Shown piece after piece: positions 25,602-34,753 of a DNA stretch of 64,000 bases. The translations under genes were made by a program, and so were the position numbers. A model generated the notes under the pieces. That model was not told where the DNA came from, made no database searches, and worked only from the letters and a program-made list of their open reading frames with translations. Each line of letters starts with the position of its first letter. The first letter of the stretch is position 1. This DNA comes from Paraburkholderia caffeinilytica (lineage in GTDB: Bacteria; Pseudomonadota; Gammaproteobacteria; Burkholderiales; Burkholderiaceae), in the NCBI RefSeq assembly GCF_003368325.1, contig NZ_CP031466.1, positions 2,356,001 through 2,420,000 of the forward strand. The letters are read 5' to 3'.

Positions 25602-26807
25602 ATGACTATCTCTTCGGGTTTATCCAACCCTGTGGCGGCGGCCGCACGGTCCGTCGCGACACCGGCGGTGCAGTCGCGCACGCGGATGATCGCTATCGAC
25701 GCACTGCGTGGCTTTGTGATGTTGTGCATGCTCGTCGATCACGTACGGGAGACGTTTTTTCTGCATCGTCAGGTGACCGACCCGATGGATGCGTTCACCG
25801 TAGCGCCGGAGCTGTTTTTCACGCGGATGGTGAGTGAAATTTGCGCACCGGTGTTTATCTTCCTGACCGGGCTGTCCGCGTACCTGTACGGTCAGTCGCA
25901 TACGCCGAAGGAAACCTCCGCGTTCCTGTTCAAGCGCGGTATCTTCCTGGTGTTTCTGGAGCTCACTTTCGTGTGCTTTGCGTGGACCGCGGAATTTCCA
26001 CCCAAGACGCTGTGGCTGCAGGTGATCTGGTGTATCGGGCTGTGCATGATCGCGCTGTCGGCCTTGCTGCACTTGCCGCGCAAGTGGCAGACTGCGATCG
26101 GTATCGTCATCATCGCCGGGCACAATTTGCTCGACGGATTCACTCTTGGGCCTGATTCACCTCTGTTCGTACCGTGGTCGATCCTGCATCAACGCGTATT
26201 CATCGACCTGGGTGGCATTACGCGGGCACGCACGACTTATCCGATTTTGCCGTGGATTGGCGTGATTCTGCTCGGCTATGCGATCGGCCCATGGTTCGCC
26301 AAACAGATCGATCCGGGCGAGCGCATGTCGCGGCTGCTGAAGGTGGGTGCGGGCGTGCTGGTCGCTTTTGTCGTGATTCGCTATCTGAACTTCTACGGCG
26401 AAAAGCCGTGGGCTCATACCGGCGATACACTGCGCACTTTCATGAGCTTCATGAGCGCGAAGAAGTATCCGCCGTCGTTGATGTTTCTGCTGCCGACGCT
26501 TGGACTTGGGCTGGTCTTGCTGGCTTGCTTCGAGAAGATTCAGGACCAGCGGATCTCAAGCATGCTCGCCGTACTTGGCGGCGCACCGATGTTCTTCTAT
26601 CTGCTTCACCTGTACGTGCTGAAGGCCCTCTACCTGATTGCGCTGCATGTGTGGGGAGCCAATCAGGGTCAGTACTACGGCTTCGATAGCCTCGCGGGGA
26701 TCTGGCTGTGGTGGGCCATACTCGCGATCGCGCTGTACCTGCCGGTGCGCTGGTTCTCGAAGCTCAAGCAGCGCCGCAAGGATATCTGGTGGCTGAAATA
26801 CCTTTGA
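25602..26807 (+). CDS. DUF1624/acyltransferase-like multi-pass membrane protein
   Basis: 401 residues with about ten membrane helices. The N-terminal RMIAIDALRGFVMLCMLVDH is the hallmark of DUF1624 and heparan-alpha-glucosaminide acetyltransferase-like proteins, which may acetylate sugars or other envelope compounds. A basic tail (KLKQRRKDIW) closes it. AAGGGTGA precedes the ATG. It lies 70 bases behind the anchor gene as the last gene of the locus. Its link to the presumed metal system is not explained. Confidence 0.82.
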   Translation: MTISSGLSNPVAAAARSVATPAVQSRTRMIAIDALRGFVMLCMLVDHVRETFFLHRQVTDPMDAFTVAPELFFTRMVSEICAPVFIFLTGLSAYLYGQSHTPKETSAFLFKRGIFLVFLELTFVCFAWTAEFPPKTLWLQVIWCIGLCMIALSALLHLPRKWQTAIGIVIIAGHNLLDGFTLGPDSPLFVPWSILHQRVFIDLGGITRARTTYPILPWIGVILLGYAIGPWFAKQIDPGERMSRLLKVGAGVLVAFVVIRYLNFYGEKPWAHTGDTLRTFMSFMSAKKYPPSLMFLLPTLGLGLVLLACFEKIQDQRISSMLAVLGGAPMFFYLLHLYVLKALYLIALHVWGANQGQYYGFDSLAGIWLWWAILAIALYLPVRWFSKLKQRRKDIWWLKYL

Positions 26808-26992
26808 CGATCCGTCAGACTCGGCACCAGCTTCGCCTGCAACGCGGCTAGCGCCTTTCGTTACGCGGTTCGGGGCCGTTCCCTCCGGACTTCTCTCGCA
26901 TTCCCAGTTCGACTCGCCACGACAGATGGCGGGTCGGTCTGCGCGCGCCTCGTGCGCAGCTCGCTTCATTCACTTTTCTTTACCGGATATTC

Positions 26993-28147
26993 ATGATGAA
27001 CAGGTCGCGTGCAGCAAGAACCACGATTAAAGGGGCGATAACGATTGCAACCTTCGGCGTCGCCGCTAACGCATTGGCGCAAAGCTCAGTGACGTTATAT
27101 GGCATTGTCGATAACGGCTTTGTCTATACACACAACAGTGGTGGCCAGTCGACCCAGGTCGGTCTGATCAGCGGTAGCCTGTCCGGGTCGCGCTGGGGAC
27201 TCAAAGGGGTTGAGCCGCTAGGCGGCGGGTTGTCCGCAATTTTCCAGCTGGAGAACGGAGTCAATCTCAACACCGGCAAAATGAATCAGGGCGGTCGGCT
27301 CTTCGGGCGTCAGAGTTATGTCGGCCTGAAGAGCGCGACGGCCGGCACACTCACGATGGGCCGCGTCTACGACCCGCTGACGGACCTCGTTCAGCCGGCG
27401 CAAGGTGACAACTATCTCGGACAGACCTTCACTTCGCCGGGCGACGTCGATAACGCCGACAGCAGCGCGCGTTTCAACAACGCGTTAAAGTGGGCGAGCC
27501 CCAACTGGTATGGCCTGACCAGCGAATTGATGTACGGATTCGGCGGTGTGGCCGGCAGTGTTGTGTCGGGCCAGACGTATAGCGCAGCGCTCAGTTACGG
27601 GCAAGGCGGCTTTACGGTCGCGGGCGGCTATCTGCACATGGATCGGGGCAACCCCACCTTATCGACGCGTGGTACCGCATCGTCGGATACGCTGTTCAAC
27701 AGTTCAGTCAACGCGGCGTATGCTTCCGCGAAGGCGATCGATATATGGCGTGTCTCGACCCAATACGCGTTCTCTGCGTTCACGGTGGGTGGGTACTACA
27801 GTGACTCACGCTACTCGGCCGATGGTGCATCGAAGTTCTCGCGCACCGAGATCTATCGCAACACTTCGGCGTTCGCTGTATGGAAAGTGACGCCTGCGTG
27901 GCTCGCGGAGGCGGCGTATAACTTCCTGAAGTCATCCGGCGATTCAGCGGCGCGTTACCACCAGGTCAGCATCGGTGCTGACTATCTGCTCAGCAAACGG
28001 ACCGACATTTATACCATCGTCAGCTATACGCACGCGTCGGGGCAAAACGGTGCCGGGAATGCTCAGGCGGTGATTGGCGCGACGGACATCGATGCTGGCA
28101 GGCCGTCGCAGACGCGTATCAATGTGGGCCTTAGACATCGATTCTGA
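26993..28147 (+). CDS. Gram-negative general porin (Burkholderia type)
   Basis: 384 residues with a signal peptide ending in ANALAQ. The mature protein starts SSVTLYGIVDNGFVY, the classic opening strand of betaproteobacterial trimeric porins. Alternating beta-strands, the constriction-loop region and the final phenylalanine strand (RINVGLRHRF) are all present, so the barrel is complete. ATGs at 26993 and 26996 are both possible. It is followed by a convergent Lrp regulator. Confidence 0.93.
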   Translation: MMNRSRAARTTIKGAITIATFGVAANALAQSSVTLYGIVDNGFVYTHNSGGQSTQVGLISGSLSGSRWGLKGVEPLGGGLSAIFQLENGVNLNTGKMNQGGRLFGRQSYVGLKSATAGTLTMGRVYDPLTDLVQPAQGDNYLGQTFTSPGDVDNADSSARFNNALKWASPNWYGLTSELMYGFGGVAGSVVSGQTYSAALSYGQGGFTVAGGYLHMDRGNPTLSTRGTASSDTLFNSSVNAAYASAKAIDIWRVSTQYAFSAFTVGGYYSDSRYSADGASKFSRTEIYRNTSAFAVWKVTPAWLAEAAYNFLKSSGDSAARYHQVSIGADYLLSKRTDIYTIVSYTHASGQNGAGNAQAVIGATDIDAGRPSQTRINVGLRHRF

Positions 28148-28179
28148 TTCGTCGGCGAGTGCGAGCGGCGTCGCGTATC

Positions 28180-28212
28180 CGCCCGCCCGTCACTCGCGAT
28201 GGACGGCGGGCG
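28180..28212. terminator. GC-rich hairpin between convergent genes
   Basis: CGCCCGCCCGTC (28180-28191) pairs with GACGGCGGGCG (28202-28212) with one bulge. It lies 33 bases after the porin stop, in the gap to the convergent Lrp gene. No T-run follows, so termination strength is uncertain. Confidence 0.4.
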
Positions 28213-28255
28213 CCCGAAGGACAGGCGGCATACTGTCGCGAGACCTGCCAGGTCC

Positions 28256-28777
28256 TCACGCGCCCGATCGTGGATCACCTGGTGGCTGACCCGGCGCAAA
28301 GAGCAGTTCAAGCGGGTCGTATCGCTTGATGATGGGTGACTTGATAATCACATAACTGGAAAAATTTTCGATTCCGATCTCTCGGTCGAGAAGACCTTCT
28401 ATGACGCTTTGATAGTGACTCACACTACGCGTTACGAATTTCAGCAAGTAATCGCAACTACCGCTCGCCAGATGACATTCCACGATTTCATCGATACGCA
28501 TGACCGCCGACAGGAAAGTCGAGAAGTCCTTGCGTCCATGATTGGCAAGGGTGATTTTGGTGTAGACGACCTGCACGTCTCCCAGCTTTTCGAGCTGAAC
28601 CTGTGCACCATAACCAACGATGAACCCTGCTTTCTCGAGCCGTTTCACGCGCATGAGACATGGACTCGGCGAGAGGCCGACGGTTTCCGCAAGCTCGAGG
28701 TTCGTAACGCGTCCTCGCCGTTGCAACTGCGAAAGTATCCGCAAATCGATCCGATCTAGCTTGCAATCCATGTTCAT
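28256..28777 (-). CDS. Lrp/AsnC-family regulator
   Basis: 173 residues. The N-terminal helix-turn-helix (LELAETVGLSPSPCLMRVKR) is followed by the RAM ligand/oligomerisation domain (VECHLASGSCDYLLKFVTRS). The protein has about 15 extra residues after the usual end. ATG 28777 or the in-frame ATG 28771 may start it. Lrp-type proteins usually respond to amino acids. No catabolic gene is adjacent, so the target is open. Confidence 0.9.
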   Translation of the reverse strand: MNMDCKLDRIDLRILSQLQRRGRVTNLELAETVGLSPSPCLMRVKRLEKAGFIVGYGAQVQLEKLGDVQVVYTKITLANHGRKDFSTFLSAVMRIDEIVECHLASGSCDYLLKFVTRSVSHYQSVIEGLLDREIGIENFSSYVIIKSPIIKRYDPLELLFAPGQPPGDPRSGA

Positions 28778-28857
28778 TCCATGCGTTTGGCTTGTCGTCC
28801 ATGGTGAGAATATGTGTGCGCAGCACCGCCGTGTTTAACTCACGTGACGAACCGCAG

Positions 28858-29730
28858 TCACAGACAAAGCGCCTGATTCCCGATAGCAAATTCCATAACG
28901 TTTGGATCCATCAGAAGAGGTCCATTGCGCGACATTTTCACGACGGCGTCGACGAGAGGTAACCCGAGTTCGTCAAGCCATTCGGAGAGACCGGTGTCCC
29001 CGGGAATATCGACCCGCACGAACATCCCGGCATTGAGCGACAGCCAATGACTGATGAGCGCCTTTGCCCGGCTTAAATCGTTTGATGCGGGAGCGACCAC
29101 CGGACCGATCACATACCCATCGCCGAAGCGACGGAATAGCGCGAACCCGATCAGCTCGCCCTCGCGATCGAGCGCGACTCCAGCGGACTCGCGCAAAAGC
29201 ACGGGCATAACCGGCTTGCAATCGAGCCCGCTTGCGCGGGATGCCAGGTCGATGATGCGCGTAACGTCGTTGCCTCCCAGAGGCCGCAGGCGTTCGCCAG
29301 GTGGCAACGAGATAAGCGGGGGATGAAACGCGGCGCCCTGATGCTGCCTGACCGTGCCCACTTCTGCGAAGCCGAGCGATCGACACAACGGCTCGCCCGG
29401 TGGGGTGGCGTGCAGCAACGCAGTGCGTCCTCCCAGTTCATCGAGGACCTTTTCAATCAATTTGCGTCCGATGCCTTGCCGTTGCCGCTCGGGAGAGACG
29501 ATCACCATGCCAATCGACCCAGATCCACGGCCATACTTCCAGCACAATGCAGTGCCGACAATACCAGTGGTGTCTTCCGCGACGAAGCCGTGTCCCGCTC
29601 GCGCGACGAAGCGCCAGTCCTCGACTCGATGTCTCCACTTGACTGCCCGCGATAGCAAGTGAGCCGCAACCACGTCGTCAGGGGTGAACTGGCGGATTGC
29701 AATCGCGTGATTCTCTGCGAGGTGGGACAC
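28858..29730 (-). CDS. Two-domain GNAT-family acetyltransferase
   Basis: 290 residues. An N-terminal GNAT domain with the acetyl-CoA loop SPERQRQGIGRKLIEKVL is followed by a second GNAT-like domain (DREGELIGFALFRRFGDGYVIGP), as in Eis-like double-GNAT proteins. The start is GTG 29730 with AGGAG 8 bases upstream. The substrate is unknown. The Lrp-type gene lies just downstream in the same direction. Confidence 0.82.
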   Translation of the reverse strand: MSHLAENHAIAIRQFTPDDVVAAHLLSRAVKWRHRVEDWRFVARAGHGFVAEDTTGIVGTALCWKYGRGSGSIGMVIVSPERQRQGIGRKLIEKVLDELGGRTALLHATPPGEPLCRSLGFAEVGTVRQHQGAAFHPPLISLPPGERLRPLGGNDVTRIIDLASRASGLDCKPVMPVLLRESAGVALDREGELIGFALFRRFGDGYVIGPVVAPASNDLSRAKALISHWLSLNAGMFVRVDIPGDTGLSEWLDELGLPLVDAVVKMSRNGPLLMDPNVMEFAIGNQALCL

Positions 29731-30239
29731 ACACGGCTCCTTTGGCTACATGCACATAACATCACTCTGACAGCATGTAAAAAAACTGACTAGGACGATC
29801 TTTCTGTCGCATCTTTCTGGATTTGTTCGAGCAAACGGTCGATTGGTTCTTTATCGCCGGGCCACGTGAATGGGACGAGTTTATATATGCGCCACTTTAG
29901 TCGGGTGCAGCCACGCACCGATATGGACATGCGGCATTTGAACGAGCGCAAACATAGGCGCATGGGGCGAACGGTCCATTTCACTACGCGTGACTCCGGA
30001 CGGCTGCACTGCGCTGTTGATCGGCCGTTCGAATATTGAACTGGAAGGACGCTTATGGGTCGACCAAAGACGATCGTCGTTCGTCTCACCCGACCCGAAG
30101 CGGTCCGTCGACTCTCTGCAAAGCAGACATTCCATGCCGCGAATCAGCCGTTGAACTTGTGGTGCCAAAAGATATCTCGACCAGCAACGTCAAAAGCGTT
30201 AGGCCATGAGAGGCTCGCTCCGCTTAAGGGGAACGCAAC
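29731..30239. other. Intergenic region, no supported gene
   Basis: About 510 bases. A minus frame at 29790-30089 ends in a charged segment (EPIDRLLEQIQKDATE) that could be a gene tail, and a plus frame at 30055-30384 overlaps the next gene. Neither has supporting start signals. No repeat or RNA seen. Confidence 0.35.
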
Positions 30240-30794
30240 CTACTTTGCTGCACCCTTTGTCGCCCGCGTTATGAACTCGGCTTTGGCTGCCCTCACCAAC
30301 TCTTCGGGTATAGGTGTGCTACGAACGGATTTGTCCAGTTCTGCCAGTTCACTGTTGCGGGCAATCAATGCTGGGTATACCTGAGTCAAGCAATATTCGC
30401 CAAGGCGCTTGTATTCCCGTACTGCGGCCGCCGCGTCTTGCTCATACATGTCAAACATTGACGCTTCCACCTGCTTCAGCTTGCCTGAATATGCGTCATT
30501 GTCTGTGCCTCGGGCCAAGGCGGTGAAGAAGACTTCGCGTAAGTTTGCTTCTTTCATCGCCTCGTAGACCGCCTCGGCCTGTTGTGTGTTCAAGCCACCT
30601 TTCAGTAAAAGATCACGGTCATATGTGAACCAGTTGCGCTCGTAGATCGCCTTCTCGCACGCAACAAGTTTGGTCTGTCCGTCCGCATCTTTGTACGCTC
30701 CAAAACCATCCTCAACGCTAACGGCCATGGCATGGGGCAGCCACATCGCTTGCGCGACGAAGAGCACTGCAAGCAGAGATTTCATCATCCTCAT
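30240..30794 (-). CDS. Exported hypothetical protein
   Basis: About 184 residues with a signal peptide (MRMMKSLLAVLFVAQAMW... ending near PHAMA). The mature protein is mostly helical and charged, with two cysteines (VACEKAIYE, GEYCLTQVY) that may form a disulphide. ATGs at 30794, 30788 and 30785 are all possible. I do not recognise the family. It follows a membrane-anchored hydrolase gene on the same strand after 109 bases. Confidence 0.65.
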   Translation of the reverse strand: MRMMKSLLAVLFVAQAMWLPHAMAVSVEDGFGAYKDADGQTKLVACEKAIYERNWFTYDRDLLLKGGLNTQQAEAVYEAMKEANLREVFFTALARGTDNDAYSGKLKQVEASMFDMYEQDAAAAVREYKRLGEYCLTQVYPALIARNSELAELDKSVRSTPIPEELVRAAKAEFITRATKGAAK

Positions 30795-30903
30795 CTTTGT
30801 TCGGTATTTCAAAGATCGCAACAGCGACCGACGAATTGGCGAATGTGGCGCCGGCATTGCAAGGCTGCTCCTGGCCGGCTTGTGCCCGCTAGCCCCGTCG
30901 AAT

Positions 30904-31899
30904 TCAGTTCGCCTGCATGCCCGGCAGGCGGATCAGGAAGCTCTCAACCGCGCGATTGAAAGCCGCATTGTCCTCGACATGAGGTATATGCCCGACTCCA
31001 GGTAACACATTCATGCGCACGTCGGGCAGCAGTCGTGACAGGCGTAGTCCCTCGCTAACGGGCGTCACGCCGTCGGTGGCTCCCCAGATCACTTCAACCG
31101 GCATCGTCAGCGACGCGTATTCCGGTGAGCGGCTGCTTCTGTTGAGTCCCGGATCATTGACAAAGGCATCCAGCCAGTAGCTATACGCCTGCGTTGTTCC
31201 AACCACAGAAAGCGGCCGCTGATAGACGGCAATCCGCTCAGGCGTCAGCGCGTCATGGCGCGAGGTGAACTTCCGCAGGAACCATCCGGTGAGCCGTGGA
31301 TTAGTTGCCGTCGCGGCGATCACCGGCCGCGCGACGGCCGGCAGCGCCATCAGGCTACTAACGAGACCACGGTCGGCTGGCGGCGGATCGATAGACAATG
31401 CAACGTCCACCAGCACCGCTGCCTTGAATCGCGCGGGTTCAGCCATTAACGCTTCGACCGTGGCTCGCCCACCGAACGAATGACCAACGAGAATCACCTG
31501 CGAAAGCTTCAGCGTGTCGAGCATCCCGAGAATGCGCAAAGCCTGATGGCCCGTGTCGTACGTATTGGCCGCGGGCCGGCTGGTGTAACCAAATGGCGGC
31601 AGATCCACCGCAATGCAGTGATATCCGGCTCGACCGAGAAAATCCATGGTCGGAAGCCACGTCGAACTCCAGGCGCCTACGCCTGAAACGAAGACAATCG
31701 GCTGCCCAGTAGCGGGGCCGCGCTCCTGTATCAGCATGTCCACGTCCGCCGCACGCACGAAGCGCGATCCGGCCGGCGCCGCGCTCTGCGGGACGTCCCG
31801 CTCGCGGCTACTGGCGATCAAATCTGCGCCGCCTAATACAGCAACTAGCGCGATGATAGGCACGACGACCAGTGCGATCGCGACTTTATAAAGTTTCAT
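30904..31899 (-). CDS. Membrane-anchored alpha/beta hydrolase
   Basis: 331 residues. An N-terminal hydrophobic helix (residues about 5-28) acts as signal anchor. The hydrolase domain has the serine in VILVGHSFGGRATV, the acid in IWGATDGVTP and the histidine in GVGHIPHVED, so the triad is intact. The oxyanion region VSGVGAWSSTW is typical. It is probably periplasmic and membrane-tethered. Substrate unknown; lipid or ester hydrolysis is likely. Confidence 0.87.
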   Translation of the reverse strand: MKLYKVAIALVVVPIIALVAVLGGADLIASSRERDVPQSAAPAGSRFVRAADVDMLIQERGPATGQPIVFVSGVGAWSSTWLPTMDFLGRAGYHCIAVDLPPFGYTSRPAANTYDTGHQALRILGMLDTLKLSQVILVGHSFGGRATVEALMAEPARFKAAVLVDVALSIDPPPADRGLVSSLMALPAVARPVIAATATNPRLTGWFLRKFTSRHDALTPERIAVYQRPLSVVGTTQAYSYWLDAFVNDPGLNRSSRSPEYASLTMPVEVIWGATDGVTPVSEGLRLSRLLPDVRMNVLPGVGHIPHVEDNAAFNRAVESFLIRLPGMQAN

Positions 31900-32109
31900 G
31901 GAGGCTCACGCATTCCTTTTTGATGCTTTGTGGGCTCGGCGGCACACTTATTGTAGTGGATGATTATGTACAGTTATGCTCAGCCAATTTTCTCAAGATT
32001 GAGATCGACCGATAATATCAAGTCCGCTTAAACTTGCGCACCGAAGCTTGAAACGTTTCAACGTTTTTTGGAACCGACAAATGACTCCCGGGAATAGGCC
32101 AGAATAAAA

Positions 32110-32481
32110 ATGCTTTTAACCACCCTCGCACCCGCTTTCTTTTTGAGCCGCGGTCGTATCACCCGCAGCGAATGGCTGACACGGATCATCATCGCCGCGC
32201 TCGTGTGCGCCGCCTTTGGCAGTCTCGCCGGCTCCTGGTTCGGCGAGATGGGTGCGGCCGTCTTCGCCATCGTCTTCCTGTGGAGCGCGGTGGCGCTCTC
32301 CACCCAGCGCCTGCACGACATCGGACGGCGCGGATGGTCGTTGCTGACCGCCATCGTCCCGGTGTTCGGGCCGATCTGGGTGCTGATCCACGTATTGCGC
32401 CGCGGCGTCGATCACGAGAACCGCTTCGGCCCCGATCCGGCAACCCGCTCGGATTATCTCAAAGTCAATATCGGGGAGTGA
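32110..32481 (+). CDS. DUF805 membrane protein
   Basis: 123 residues with three or four membrane helices. The DUF805 signature is clear: GRITRSEWLTRIII at the start and TQRLHDIGRRGWSLL near the middle, then NRFGPDP at the end. Function of the family is unknown. It lies 7 bases before the flavin-oxidase/methyltransferase fusion gene, so the two are very likely co-transcribed. Confidence 0.85.
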   Translation: MLLTTLAPAFFLSRGRITRSEWLTRIIIAALVCAAFGSLAGSWFGEMGAAVFAIVFLWSAVALSTQRLHDIGRRGWSLLTAIVPVFGPIWVLIHVLRRGVDHENRFGPDPATRSDYLKVNIGE

Positions 32482-32488
32482 CACAGGC

Positions 32489-34753
32489 ATGGCAACAGTC
32501 AACGACGTCACCCAGCTGAACCGGATCCCCGTATTTTCAATCGCTACGCCCACCACCACAGAGGAAGTCGTCGAGGCGCTGACCCAGACCAATCTGCCGG
32601 TGTCGGTGGGCGGCGGCCACTTCAGTATGGGCGGACACACCGCGAGTCCGGGCACCCTGCATCTGGACATGCGCAAGATGAACCGTGTGCTCCGCTTCGA
32701 ACCGCACACACGGGTGATTCGCGTGCAGGCCGGTATCCGCTGGTGCGACATCCAGCGGTTCATCGATCCGCACGGCCTGTCCGTCAAGATCATGCAGACC
32801 TACGCGAACTTCACGGTCGGTGGAGCGCTGTCGGTGAACGCGCACGGACGGTACATGGGATTGGGACCGGTCGTGCTGTCGGTACGGGCGATTACGCTCG
32901 TGCTGGCCAACGGCGACGTAGTCAACGCCACCCCCACCGAGAACACCACGTTATTCAACGCGGCGATCGGCGGATATGGCGGCGTAGGCATCATCACTGA
33001 AGCCGAACTCGACCTTGTGTCCAACACGCGGGTCGAGCGCAGCGACCGCAAGATGCACACCGCCGATTACAAGGCATGGTTCGATACGAATGTGCGCAGC
33101 CATCAAGATGTGATCTTCCATAATTTCGATCTCTATCCGCCGCGCTACACCCGCGGCCGGGCGATCAGCTGGACAGTCACCGATGCGCCGGCCACGTCGG
33201 CGCGGCTGCAACCGCTCAGTCGCGGTTTTCTTGCGGCGAAATACTTTCTATGGGCCATCACTGAAACACCGCTTGGCAAATTCCGTCGCGAGTTTCTGTA
33301 CGACCCGCTGCTGCATTTCGGCAAGAAGGTCCATTGGCGCAATTACGAAGCCGGTTACGACGTAGCCGAACTCGAACCAGTCGGGCGCCGCCGGCGCACG
33401 TATGTGCTGCAGGAGTACTTCGTGCCCGTGGACGCCGTCACGCAATTTGCCGAGGCGTTATCGGCGATCCTCTCGCGGCATCGTGTGAACGCGGTCAACA
33501 TTTCGATCCGTCATGCGCTCGCCGATAACCGCACCGTCATGGCGTGGGCGCGCGGCGAGACTTTTGCCTTCGTGCTCTATTACAAACAGCGCACCCGGGC
33601 GAATGCGATAGAACGCGTGGCAGTCTGGACGCGCGAGCTGATCGATGCAGTACTCGCGGTGGGTGGCACGTACTATCTGCCCTACCAGCTGCATGCGACA
33701 CACGAGCAGTTCCATCGTGCCTATCCGCGGGCGCGCGAAATGTTTGCGCTCAAGGAGAAATTCGATCCGCAGTATCGGCTGCGCGGTGCGCTGTGGGACC
33801 GGTACTACGCTCCCGAACGAAGCGTACCGGAAGCGACGTCTTTGCCGGCCGCCGCAACACCTGTTTCTCCACTGGCCGTTGCGGCGAACCAGGCGGACCG
33901 CGATGGCACCCTGTTCGAAACGATCTATCGCAGCGAGCGCGAAGCCGATCGTTTCTATGCGTTCCTGCAGAACATTTTCAACGTGCTGCCCGAAGACCGT
34001 CTGCATACGTTGATCAAGACGTCGGCAGCCGAACACACTGGCGACGAGCGCATCTATCGCGCGATCCAGGCGGGGCTCAAATCGATCACACCGCGCCTCG
34101 CCATGCTCACGCATGCGTTGCCGTCGCTATCGATGCAGAAGGCGGAAATGGGCAGGCAAGCCGCCATGCTGCTAGGCGATGCGCCGTTGCAGGACTATGT
34201 CGAGATTGGTACGACGGGACGCTATGTTCGTGCCATGAAGAAGTATCTGCGGCTCAAAGGCAAGGCGACGCTGGTTCATGACGTGCGGCCGGGAATGAGC
34301 CCGGTCGATATTGTCGAGCGCGGGCAGATCGGCTCGATCGGCGAGTTCCAGCCTTTGAACGACTACGCGCCCATCGCGTTGCCTGCCAATAGCGCGGACC
34401 TGGTGAGCTGCTTTGTCGGCCTGCACCACATGGCGCCGGCGAAGCTCGCGCCGTTTCTCGACTCGATCGCGCGGATCGTCCGCCCCGGTGGCTATTTCGT
34501 GGTCCGCGACCACGACGTCACGACGCCGACAATGGATGCATTCGTTTCACTTGCCCATACGGTCTTCAACGCGAGGCTCGGCGAAACGTGGGAAACCAAC
34601 CGCTCGGAGTTGCGTCATTTCGCCAGCGTGGACGACTGGATCGCGCGCGTCGAAGCGGCAGGTTTTCGCCATACCGGCTTGCGCCTGACTCAGCAAGGCG
34701 ATCCGTCAGACAACATCCTGATGGCGTTCGTGCGCCTTGGAGAGGCCGCATGA
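32489..34753 (+). CDS. Fusion: FAD-binding oxidase plus SAM-dependent methyltransferase
   Basis: 754 residues. Residues about 15-180 form a PCMH-type FAD-binding domain (VSVGGGHFSMGGH, NFTVGGALSVNAHGR, AAIGGYGGVGIIT). The C-terminal oxidase region extends to about 440 (KFDPQYRLRG), resembling sugar-lactone oxidases. After a linker and helical region, residues about 565-750 form a class I methyltransferase with DLVSCFVGLHHM and IARIVRPGGYFVVRDHD. The frame is continuous, so this is one polypeptide. The stop overlaps the next start. Substrate unknown; the pair could oxidise and methylate one metabolite. The family architecture is unusual to my knowledge. Confidence 0.8.
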   Translation: MATVNDVTQLNRIPVFSIATPTTTEEVVEALTQTNLPVSVGGGHFSMGGHTASPGTLHLDMRKMNRVLRFEPHTRVIRVQAGIRWCDIQRFIDPHGLSVKIMQTYANFTVGGALSVNAHGRYMGLGPVVLSVRAITLVLANGDVVNATPTENTTLFNAAIGGYGGVGIITEAELDLVSNTRVERSDRKMHTADYKAWFDTNVRSHQDVIFHNFDLYPPRYTRGRAISWTVTDAPATSARLQPLSRGFLAAKYFLWAITETPLGKFRREFLYDPLLHFGKKVHWRNYEAGYDVAELEPVGRRRRTYVLQEYFVPVDAVTQFAEALSAILSRHRVNAVNISIRHALADNRTVMAWARGETFAFVLYYKQRTRANAIERVAVWTRELIDAVLAVGGTYYLPYQLHATHEQFHRAYPRAREMFALKEKFDPQYRLRGALWDRYYAPERSVPEATSLPAAATPVSPLAVAANQADRDGTLFETIYRSEREADRFYAFLQNIFNVLPEDRLHTLIKTSAAEHTGDERIYRAIQAGLKSITPRLAMLTHALPSLSMQKAEMGRQAAMLLGDAPLQDYVEIGTTGRYVRAMKKYLRLKGKATLVHDVRPGMSPVDIVERGQIGSIGEFQPLNDYAPIALPANSADLVSCFVGLHHMAPAKLAPFLDSIARIVRPGGYFVVRDHDVTTPTMDAFVSLAHTVFNARLGETWETNRSELRHFASVDDWIARVEAAGFRHTGLRLTQQGDPSDNILMAFVRLGEAA

